Source: Gnetum montanum
Taxonomy: Eukaryota; Streptophyta; Gnetopsida; Gnetales; Gnetaceae
Direction: 5' to 3'
DNA: 64,000 nt
NCBI GenBank assembly: GCA_015680685.1
Contig: MNCI01012713.1
Span: forward strand, 614,743-678,742
In this document: positions 24,301-36,300 of the stretch, piece by piece
Numbering within the stretch: the first letter of the stretch is position 1
Layout: each line of letters opens with the position of its first letter
Translations under genes and position numbers: made by a program
Notes under the pieces: model-generated
Database searches by the model: none
Told to the model about the DNA's origin: nothing
Seen by the model: only the letters and a program-made list of their open reading frames with translations

Positions 24301-27300
24301 GAGGTAGTAGACTATCCCAACCAATGCACCTCACAAGGTTCCACAACTTTGCTATGCCTTGATAATGCTCACATGAAGGTTCGAGCATTGGCGTCACACC
24401 CATGGTAACTGTTGTCTCCTACCACAACCTGATACCTTTCACAACAACATGCGTTGGTAGGGGAAGTGGCACTTGTTGAAAAATCAACTGATTTTGTGCT
24501 CGCCACAAGCACCAAAGAATGGCGGTTGCTTGTGAATCTCTGTTTAAAATGGCAGGAGGTGTGAAACTAGCCATCCTCTCCATTGCCTAGCTAAAAGGGC
24601 ACTTGGATGCAAAATGGTTTCACGTTTTTGTCGCATGAGTGCATGTAGGACACGTGTCCTCAATCTGTAACCCCCTATGTTGCAACTCAACGTGCACGAG
24701 AATGGCCCCATGGTTTATTAACCATAAGAAGGCTTTGATCTTTTTTGTTAAGCATCCCCTCTAGATGGATAACCACCTAGGCACTACTGAAAACTGATAA
24801 TTAATAAGCAGGTACGATGGTACTGTATTCCAACCAATTTGATTCATCCAAAGCACATGCTAGCAAATGGTATGCCATAGAATTGAATCATGAGGCACTG
24901 CAATCCATTGTCAATATTTATTTGTCATAATGTGGATCCATGATGGCTCATCTGAACCAATTTGCGATAACCTGTGCATTAACTATTGTTGGCCTACCAT
25001 CACTAGGTTGGAAAATTTCAAAATTCCCATCCTGCCTATTGCATTGGGTCGTGCCACAGTATCCCAAGCCACTAAATGCAAATGCTGCCCTCCTTTCCCC
25101 TAGACTAAATAAAATTGTGAATTACTTGGTCCACTTTGTTCCTGATATTAGGAGAGGGTTGGGGAGGCAATGGACGTTATGAAATGAGCAATAGGTGACA
25201 ACACAACTGATGCAAGAAGCATTCTACCTTTTCGTGTTAGAAATAGGTTGGTCCAATGCCCAATCTGCTGCTGCATCCTATGGAGCAATTTAATCTAGGC
25301 CCATCGATAGTTCCAACCAAACATAGGGAAACCAAGGTACATAACCTACTCTGCCCCTAGTAGGATTCCCAATATTTGCATGATCTTGGTCTTCACTCAC
25401 GTTAGTGTGGGTCAGGAGTGTAGACTTGGCTGTATTCACCTCCAAACCCACCTCCCTAGCCAAACGTAATAAAGCCCTATCCATTGCCTTGGCTTTCGTG
25501 ACTAAAGCACGCATAAATAGAATGGTATCATTCACATAGTGTTCAACCAAGCACTCCACCCCATTAATGTGCAGCCCTTCCCTTTAGTTTTGCAATAATC
25601 TTGCAAGATATCCATCATGAGAATGAACAGATACAAAGAAAGAGGGTCTCCTTGCTTGAATCCTTGCATGGGTGAGCAAATACCCTAGAGTAACCCATCA
25701 AGGTCAATGGAATAGGCTGCAAATGATTGTAAGTGAAGGCACAAATTAACAAAATCGCTGTTGAAACCTTTACTTAGCATAATGTCCCACAAAGCATCCT
25801 AGGAAACAATGTCATAAGCTTTAGTAATGTCAAGTTTAAAACACAACCCTAGGAACCGTGCTGATCTTAGGGAGTGAAGGATTTCTCGAAGCAAAATGAC
25901 CTGATCTTGTGGGAGTTGATCTTTCACAAACCCAGCTTGCTTCTTGCGCACATGCCTTGGCATCTAAGGAGCCATCCAACTAACCAACATCTTAGTAAAA
26001 AGGCGAAGTAGCGTGTTGCACATACCAATTGGCCTACAGTGTGACGGCTCAAATGGGCGAGCAATCTTAGGAATAAGGATGATTTGTGAGCAGTTGATTT
26101 CTCGATGGATTTGTCTCCATCTAAGCATATTGTTGAAAGTGTCTAGAACATTTTTCCCCAACATGTCTACGAATTCCTGGAAGAATTCGATGGGCCACCC
26201 ATAAGGTCCAAGGGCACTACTTGGCTTAAGATCCCCAATGGCCCTCTCCAATTCCTACCATGAAAATGGCTCAAGTAATTTTCGGTTATCCTCGGCAGTG
26301 AGAACCTTTTGCATCAGCATCAACAATGACTCCCTTTTCCGCCACTGTCATATGTTTGCCCAATAGGATTGGAATTCATGCACAATCTTTGGGGTTTTCT
26401 CCAGCACCTATCCTTGTCTAACCAAACTTGGCACCCTCTTTGCTAGCCAGTTAGCTTGAGCCGTTGCAAAGAAAAAACTTGTCAGCCGATTGCCTCCAAT
26501 ACTTTGGTTCTTCTTTATCTAGTTGTTGGAGTGCAAAAAGAAGACCCTGTTCTTCCTAGGCTAAAGATTCCCCTCCCTCTTGCATTGCCTGAACATGTAG
26601 GAGTTGTTGCTCCAACGTCTTGCAATGTGAACAGAAAGCATATTTTTCTTCCTGCCGATGCAAGCAAATTTCTTTCTTTAGAAGGTTAAGCCCATTGGTG
26701 AGAAATTCATGTGGATCACAAGTTGAAGGGTAGTGCTCCCAGATTGTAGCAACCAAAGGCCGTAGCCATGGTTTCATGAGCCAAGCTCTCTCAAAGCAGA
26801 ACTGTCACATCAACAAGTATGGCTCCCTCCCAACCTAATAGATTAGTGGCCTATGATTCAAGGTTCACCTTTTTGTCCCAATGATACACACCTCTTGCCT
26901 CACCCTACCCACACCTAGTCAATCCTTGACATCACTCTGGCATTACCTTTTCAACGGTTGCTCCAGGTAAAACAACAATTTGTGATCTCAACATCCACAA
27001 GATCATATTGCTGCAAGAATTGCGAGAATTGTTCAGCACCCAGCAGCATGGTGTAGTCATCTCCCGTCTTCTCCCAAGCATATAGGCGTTGGTTAAAATC
27101 CCCCACAACCATCCAGCGTCGCCTATCAGGGATTAACATAGCAAATCACTTTAGCTCATTAAGGCATTTTCCCCACTCTTTCTCCCCACATAAATTAGTG
27201 AGCTAGATCAGAAATGTCTAGCAAATGGAAGTTCAGCCTAGAAATCACCGCTAAACCATTGGCCCATCTCCGACAAGCCACTTGTTGGACATACCAACCC

Positions 27301-30300
27301 TCCCATTGCATGAATCCAAATTCCCATTGTTGTAGCTTTGTTTCTTATAAGCACACAACATCGCATTTATCCCTATGCACAATCCCCTTTAGGGCATGTT
27401 GCTTATAAGGGGTGCCTTGCCCCTTGCAGTTCCATGTCATAATCTTCATGGTCGACTGGTTGAATGTTTCTGGTAGACCTCTTTGAGGGTTGTCTGAATG
27501 TCTAAATCGATTTCTAGTTGGGTTTGTTGGTTGTGCACCACCAGCTTGGATGGGTGGCCAACCTTCGCTACCTTCATTGAGACTTTAAATCCATCACCTC
27601 TGTCATCGTTAAACCATAGGGTCTCCCCCATCTCCGGTTTGGATGACCCCCTAACCATAGACACCCAACCCCCAAGAGGGGGCAACTCCTTACTCTATTG
27701 CAATGGCTCTATCAGTGTGGCAAAACCATCCTCAAAAATTGGGTAGACTAGCACATTGTCCATATTCCCTAGATCTTGGTCAACCTGCTCCAATCGAGCC
27801 ACCTCTGACTCCTTTGGTGGCGGCCCCATAACCCTGGTAGGTGACTGTGAGGGGCCTCGCGGCTTATTTACAGGCCGCACTTGGGGCACCACCCTCCCCC
27901 TCCTTTTTACCTACTTCCAACCCTTTGCATCACCTGTATTTGCTTTAGCCTTGCAAGTTTCTGTTTTGTGGCCTGGTTTACCACAAAACTTACAATATTC
28001 ACCCTTGGACTCTGGCACATTGCTCTTCAGTAGCAAATTCTCATATTCAACTGTAATTCGTTCCTCCTTAGAAGGTAGCACGAGAACCACTTCCTTGAGA
28101 AGTTCGTAGGCTACAAGGACTGCCAAACATAGAAATGGGCAAAGCCCATCTATTCCATCGTCATGGTAAACTTATCTAGAGCAATGAACTCCTCGAAAAA
28201 TGCAGCTAGCGGTTTGAAAAAAGTCAGCATCTAGAGCTCCCATGGAACCCTGGAAACCCAGATCCAAATCAGAGCTTGAGAAAAGAGTTTTTTATCCCAG
28301 TGCACACCTATCACCATGGGGTGAGAGCCAAGCCTTATGCATTGAAAAACCAAGGGCCCCCCAAAAGGATTCAATCCTGGTCTTGAACGCTATGGAAAAC
28401 GAAGAGGATGAACTCCTTTGATAAACTTCACACCCTGACGTTGTCAAGTCCCTAGGTAGCAACAACCCACTTTTGGATGAGCTCTAGCTTGGGTCGTGCC
28501 TCACTTGAAACAAAACGTTTGATAAGACTTTGCTCCACCATGCCTAAACCCTTCAATGGCACACTAGAATCTCCATCTTAAGGAACCGTCAATCCTCGTT
28601 GAGGTCCCATAAAACCCCTAGGTCTCAGCATCGCCCCACAACCCTATGCTAGGCCTAGTGCTGCTCGGCCCTGACGCACCCATCGTGTCACCAACCAACG
28701 TGCTCCCATTCGGCTCCTTGCCACCTTGGCCAAATTGCTACCTTTCATGTCAGCAGATCCACATGTTCCCGCTCTTGCATGTGCTCCTTCTCCCTCTCCA
28801 CCTCCACCCATCTTTCCAAATAACCTTCTATCTCTACTTTTACTAGAATTACATTTCATAATGACAACATGTTAAAGGAGATCGCTAGCAATTTAATCTG
28901 CTCTTCTTAGAGCCCTAGGATCCTTTAGACTAGTTCAGTTTTAGCCATTATGTGTTGTAGTATGGCTGTATATCTCAACATAACTTAGTGGAATTGAACT
29001 TGCAACTTGTACAATGCAAGTTGCAAGCCTTAACCAACTGCTTGCACCTCACTGATAAAATGAGATTTGACAACCTAAGCCTCAGGCTTTTACAAGATTA
29101 GAAATTGGTTGGTACCTTGAGATGATTATATTATTTCATGTAGTATCAGTATCTTTATTTATAAAATAATAAAGAATCCTGCATTCATGGTTCGTAACAC
29201 ATGAATAGTAAGTCTAAATAAAATACAAATGATAAATTTTGGGCATCTGAATACTAAAACAATAATAATAATATCATCATCATTATTAAAAAATAAAATT
29301 ATTTTCTTCATGTTTATGTACCTCTTTCCATCTTTCTCATTTCTCATCACTGGTGATAAATTTATTGATAATTCACACCTAATATAATTTCGTGCTCTAA
29401 ATGAGAAAGCATTTTAATACCATTGTTCTTGAGACCTTATGCAGTGGAACATTAATCGTGTCTATTGGTTGAGCTCTAAGATCCCAAGACAATCTAGGTG
29501 CACCTCAAATTTTATATTCTAATTAATAAAATTTTCTTTTTATACTTGTACGGAAAAAAGAAAAAAAGTGATATTCAAGCTTAAATTAACTTCATAATCC
29601 TAAAATGATTGTTTATAGGGTAACAGTCGTGTTTTCTTTGCCCTTATTTTCTCTAGTTTTTTGTTTACTTAAATTTTCAATAAAAAAGGAGAATGTTTCC
29701 TTTAAGAAGTATTTATTTTTACTGTTGATGGAATGTGAAGATATGGGGTACAAAAACAACAAAATATTTAAACATGTTTTTGTGAAGTATAAACGTTTTG
29801 TTTCAGTAAGGTACCTTTTGCATGTCCATTTCTTACAAATTCTAGACAATGAACCATCCTTGATAAATTTGCTGTACATTTTGGTTTAGGATGCTTTGGA
29901 ATTTTTCCAACATCTACTTGATCAGGTAGAACGAAGTCATGGATCTTCCTCTGAACTGGATCCTTCACGTTGTTTCAAGTTCTGTGTTGAGGAACGGATT
30001 TGTTGCCCTTCTGGGAAGGTTTCATACAATAAAAGGGTTGATAATGTTCTCTCACTAAACATTCCACTGCATAAAATGACAAACAAAGGCAAGATTTCCC
30101 GTATTAGATTGTTGTGTGGTTTTCATGATATGTATCTTCTAGTTTGACTGTTTTAATTTTATTATTGAATTATCTGTTTACCAGAAATGGTAGCTGAATT
30201 TAAGAAGAAGAAAGCAGAGAAGGAAGCAGCTGGAGAAAAATGGTTAGTGAAAAAGAAAACTGATGTGACTATTTTGTATCCATATTTTTAAAATGCTGCA

Positions 30301-33300
30301 CAGATCATTCTTGTGTATAACTTTATTTGTATTGGGACCTGGAAATTCACTATCAGGGAGGAAGACATAGTTCGTCCAAGAGTGCCACTGTCAGCATGTT
30401 TAGAGAGTTTCTCAGCACCAGAGGAGGTTCAGGATTTCTATAGCACTGAAATGAATGCAAAGACCACAGCAATCAAGTATGAAATAACAATTTACATTTT
30501 ATTTAACTTAGTTCTGATAACCGGTAGGGTCGATCAACTTACCAGATACAATTAAACGTTTTTCAATGTGCACCGATTTAATGTTGTTCTAAAGGACTGC
30601 TGGATTGGCAACCTTTCCCGAATATTTGGTACTGCATATGCGCAAATTTGTTCTGGATGTTGGTTGGGTTCCAAGAAAGCTAGGTAACTAGTTCATGGTT
30701 GATAATTTCAAATTTGATTGTTAAGAAGACTTATCCCTAGTTATAGTAGATTCATCGGTTGTTTTATAGTATGACTATTGTTTCTGTTTCATATCTGTAG
30801 ATGTTTTGATTGATGTTCCTGACATTATAGACATTAGTCATATGAGAAGTAAAGGACTACAGCCAGGGGAGGAGCTTCTTCCAGAAAATGGTAAATTGTA
30901 TTATTTGCAATGGTTTTTGCAAAGTTTTTTCCCCACTATTATCGTGAGAATATGAAACATTTTTACAATTTTTTTTTTTCGTTTCTTCTACATTTCAGTT
31001 CACCCATTGCCCGTGGCAGATGAGGGTATAGTTTCCTTGTTAACAGCGATGGGCTTTCCCCGTCTACACTGTCAAAAGGCTGCTATCAATACATCAAATG
31101 TAGGAGTTGAAGATGCTATGAATTGGCTCTTAAATCACATGAATGATCCAGGTTATTGCTGAGCATACGACTATGTTCTCTAACCTGTAAAATATTCTGA
31201 AGCCAAGAATCTATTGCAGTTTATGTTCCTCTACTTATTACACTTTATTTTCGCCAGACATTGATATGCCTTTGCAAGCGGAAGCTCAAAAGGCGTCAAA
31301 TGCCATACTTCATATTGATGAAGGTTTAGTAAATACACTCGTTGGATTTGGATTTAAAGAGAATCTTGCCCGTAAAGCATTGGAAGCATCAGTAAGTATT
31401 TTTTATTTATTGATTTTTAAAGTTCAATCATGGTTCAATCATAGGATAACACCTTGTCTCTTAATTAACCCAAGACAGTTTTAGCACATGTGCATGTACT
31501 TATTGTTGAATTGTTATTTAGGGTGGTAACGTAGAGAGGGCAACGGAATGGATATTCTCACAACCTGCGGGATTCTTAGATATGGATTCTGATGCTCAAG
31601 AAAGGAAACCCTCTAGTGCATCTTCTGAGACGCTGCCAGATGGGAATGGAAGTAAGTACATTGCTATACTGTTTTTCAAAATTCAAGTGTGTTCTGATAT
31701 TGGTGGTTACATGACATTATTATGCAGCATTGATAGCCACGTTCCTTGATATACCTCCTTATATAGTTGGATTCCTGGAATGAAACTTCTTTTGAAGAAT
31801 CGCAAGATGAGAAAACATACTCTCTATTGTTGTTGTGTATTTTCACACTGGTTCAGAATATATTGTTCTTAGTGAGGCATATTTCATTTGGTTAGAACAT
31901 GTGGCTTGTATTGAACGAGTTACAGGTTTGATCCTAAGGGTTTATACTAGGACATGAGCCACCTGGCAGTATGGTAAAAATAAACGTTCAGGCTATGGTA
32001 TCATGGAGACAGCTAACCATAGAAAATCATCGTCAAATCTTTCATTTACCATGACAAGTTAGCACGTGTTATTGGCTATAAAGTCTTTCTCATTTAAGTA
32101 CAATGAATTAAGTTATTGCAGAAGAGCAACAAAGGGACTTATACATCCAATAGGTCAACAAATACTCCATTTCTGTAATACTCGACACCTGAAACATTAG
32201 AAATTCTTTCATGTTGCAAACCCTAAATGCTAGTCGTATAGATCTTATGTTGATATCTTCCTATATAGTCGTTATGCTTTTATGTTATGCTTATCGTGTT
32301 TTGAAAAAATGAACCCCCATCGTTTATCAAAAGATGGCCCTAATCCCTTGTCTTCCAGTTTGAACTTCATCCCAATTACGTGAGATTTTGTTATGACTTA
32401 CGAGTTCTCCTATCATTGGGACTTCTATAGCCATGCTTAGTATAACTGTCTTCAATGTTTATTGTAGTCTGGAGAAAGCTCCTGTAAAATTATTGCTTTT
32501 ATTCTTAATGTGTGCCGTGTAACTTCTTTGATACCTTTCCCGGTAAAATGTGTGTATTTCTTTATGTTGCAACTTTATTGCTGCTTGCAATGACTGCCAT
32601 AGTGATCTTTGAAGACCAACTTTGTGAACCCTTACCAGGTTCAAGGAATTCTCAGGCTGCTTCCACCCTCCTCTGCATCTATATAGGTTTGGCAGTGGTT
32701 CCTCCAAACTGCCTTGGGTTTTTCACCAGCCCAATCTTACGCAGAAGCAGATGTGTTGGCAGGATACATTTATTAAGGGGCTTCTAGATTATCACTAGCC
32801 ATTATTTACTTCTTGTCTAGATGCTTGTAGGAATAAGGACTTGGAATGCTGGTTGGGTAAACTCTTTAGCGTTTGGTTGGATCGTGTCCTTTGTAGGTTT
32901 CTCTATTCATCTTGACACACATGAGGACATTCCAATATGATTGCTTGTATTCTTGGTTTTTTTCCATGTTTGAAACTGAGATCAATGTCCCAGCATTGCT
33001 GCTTCACGTGCTGGTATCTTTAGATGGACAATCTTTTATTAGCTCTTATATGACTTACTGATATCGACAACTATTCTTTGATATACTGCTTTTTTCATAA
33101 AAAGGTTGGGAGATTATATTAAGAAAATTCACAGGCTATGTACAATCAAAATTGTACTGGGTAAGATGCCCTTTAACGGCTGGGGGGTTGGGGGACCCTC
33201 AGCCCCCAACAGGGCTCAACTATGGAAGGTCATGGGGACCCCCGATGTAGAGCTGAAGCACAGAAACGAAGACCAAGTAAAACAGTAAAAACCTTTCTTC

Positions 33301-36300
33301 CCATTCAATAAAGGACGGAGTGAACGTGGAACCTGCAACCAAGGACACCAAAACGGCCCCATTTTGGCCCGGAACAGCAGTGAGAGAAGCAGAAGTCAAC
33401 ATTTGTGGGATTCCCCTACCCACCAACAAGGAATCCAGAAACCTAAAGTCTTCTAGGTAACTTGGTGCAGTCACAATCAGCACACTCCTAACAATGAAGC
33501 GCTTGCAGGACTGCCCGATGCCTATCTCTGTTGACAAAAGCCACAGCCTGTTGAAAATCTTTGAATGCTGCCTCTTTCCTGGCACATTTCGTATCACTCT
33601 TCTTACCATTGGGATGGAGTCGAGTTGTAGTTTGCTTGATGCACCTATGTAGCACAAGCCAAGATGTATTGCAGTTGATATCTATGATGAGATATGGACA
33701 CTTGCCTTCATAAAGCTAGAGTCTTGCATTATTCTCGTGGGCCCTATCTTGTTGCCATTACATTTGGTCAGCCTTGACCCGATCTCGTTCTTGAAGTTGC
33801 AGTTCCTCTTGCTCCCTCATTGCTCTTTGTTGCTCTTCCTGTTGGAGCTTGGCCTTGATCTGCATGCACAGCTCATTAATTAAATCGGCCCTAGCTGACG
33901 CCTACTAATCCCACTGCCTCCTGGCCTCCTTTTCCAATCCAACACGTTGCAGCGCTGCTTGAGTCGTAACCCTTTGGAAACCCTCATCTTGGGCCTTCCA
34001 TTTGGCCTCCCACAATGCTTGTTCTTCCTCCGGAGCACATTCCACAACCTTTGCTGTAGTCTTATGAAGCTCTTTATGAAATCTTAGTTGGACCTCCTGA
34101 TGAAGCCACTTTGGAGAATGCGGCGTAGGCACCTCTTGTCCCCCAAAAGCCCAATTGCCCCTAGGTTCAAATTTGGGGCTTGCGCAGGACCCAACGTTAG
34201 CATTGAGGCCAAAACCAAAGCTGGTGTCGAACCTTGACACCCAATCACAAGCATGGTCTTGCTTTGAGGTTACCTTGTAGATGGCTTGCTTGTCGAACCT
34301 TGTAGATGCTAAAATCACCAGCTTTGATGCCTTGCTTGTAGAGGGCATGCCACACAGGCAAAGCATGGGTATCAGCCTCTCATTGTTGATACTTGTGGCA
34401 CATAATGCGAATCCATTGTGCTGAACTATTATTAGGTTGCAAGAGCTTTTTAATAAGGCATTGATATCCCATAGCAATATCATCTTGAAACTTCAAGACC
34501 CCAAGCCCCCTTGCCTCCTTGAGTTTAACAACAATTTCCCAGCACACTAGGTGCATCCAATCATCCCCATATTTCCTTGACTGAACTAAATTTCTAATGA
34601 GCTGATCCACTTTGACAATGACATTTGTGGGGAGTGCAGGGTGGGGGAGGTGTGAAAGGAAGCCATGGACGCCATTAAGTGGGCAATAGCCACTAGAATC
34701 AAAGGAGCAAGAGCAATTCTTCCTTTCCTTGTAAGGAAATGGGTAGTCCAATGTCCAATGTGTTGATATTTTTGAATCAAAGCTGACTAAGTTCGATTCC
34801 TATGCTAGGCATAATGGGCATTCCTAAATATGAGTCCTGTTCTATGCCAATAAGTATCCCTATGATCTGGGAGATTTTACTGTGGAATATGATGACTAGA
34901 TGATCCATAATAGAATTAGATAGATCTCATCTATAAATCTATATTAAATAAGATGAGATCCTATTTATGTAATTCTTATCCAATTCCATGTTTAGTTCAT
35001 CCCCATGAGTAAGAAGATCCTATATTAAGAAGATCATTAAATAAGATGAAAAGGATCATCCCCATGATTTTCGAGATTCATGCTTATCTCTCCAAATCTA
35101 TTCTTGGGAGATCAAGGCCTATATAATTGTAGCAACACATATTCATTTATGAGATAGAAGGAATATAGAAGAGATATAGAAGTATGAGAGTTTCACAAGA
35201 GTGTGCTTGTTCTAACAAAGTTCTTTATTTCCTTTAAGTTTAGATCTAGATCTAGGGCCCTTTAGATTCTTCATTTGGTATCGGAGTAGGTTAGCTCAGA
35301 GTCTTGACAACAGATCTCTCTAGAATGGCCTAGAATCACAGATCCGTGTCTCTCCAAGTTCCTGTATTCAATGGAGAGAATTATGAATATTGGGCAATCA
35401 AAATGCAGACATTTTTGATCTCACAAGATCTATGGGATCTTGTTGAAAATGGATTCCAAGATGTTGATTAAGCAACATTTCAAGCCTTGATGGAAGATAA
35501 AAAGAATGAAGTTAAGGAACTTTGTAAGAAAAATGCAAAAGCATTATTCATCGTTCAATATATGTTAGATTTGACAATCTTTCCCAAAATTGTTATGCAT
35601 TGAACTAGCAAAGCCACATGGGATGCATGGGAGATTGCATAGAATAGATCATTAAAAGTTTGTGTTGTCAAGTTACAAGTATTAAGGAAAGATTTTGAAT
35701 CTTTGCACATGCTAGATTCAAACAGCCGATTTCAACAAGTTTGAAATGGACTTGAATCTTGTGGAGAAATGCTTGAGGAAAGGTGTGCTATTGAAAAGAT
35801 CTTTCAAAGTGTAACCCAACGATATGATCTTGTCGTTGTGGCTATTGAAGAAGTAAGAGATCTTGATAAGATGACCNGACGATATGATCTTGTCGTCGTG
35901 GCTATTGAAGAAGTAAGAGATCTTGATAAGATGACCATGGTTGAGCTCGTAGGAAGCTTAAGGACATACAAGCAAAGAATTGCCGATTGTGAGGATTCAA
36001 CAACAAATGCATTTCAAGCACAAATTCAGAGGACATCCAATCAAAATCAAAATTAACATCAAAGATCCTCAAGTGGATCCTCATTCACAGGATGTGGATG
36101 TGATCATGGCAGATTCAGAGGTTGTGGTCGTGGAAGATCAAATCAATCAATGGAAGGTAAGCATTGTGATTTCTATGGTACCAACACCCACAATACTCTT
36201 GAATGTTGGTCAAGGAAGAAGTATGAAAAGATGGGCAAAGCAAAAATTGTAGAACATGAAGATCAACAAAAGGGTGAGAAATTATTTTACACTGAAAAGG

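Larger units (their letters stand above)
22652..28857 (-). mobile_element. Near-full-length L1-type LINE with an extra 3' coding module
   Basis: Minus strand, about 6.2 kb. Order of domains: ORF1 with zinc knuckle (28857-27440), endonuclease (about 27440-26770), reverse transcriptase (26300-25290), RT C-terminal and zinc-binding region (25290-24460), then an added module (24403-22960) and 3' UTR ending in a T-run at 22653-22662. A possible 8-bp target duplication ATAATGAC is at 22644-22651 and 28858-28865. Frames are broken by many stops, so this copy is dead. It is the reference for two shorter relatives in the window. Confidence 0.85.
20011..29889 (+). other. 9.9-kb UBP14 intron
   Basis: Contains purine-rich repeats (22195-22495), a near-full-length L1 LINE (22652-28857), a SINE (about 28960-29060) and an (AAT)/(ATC) microsatellite (29261-29287). 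In 20011-22190 and 29290-29889 I recognise no gene or element. Confidence 0.85.
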
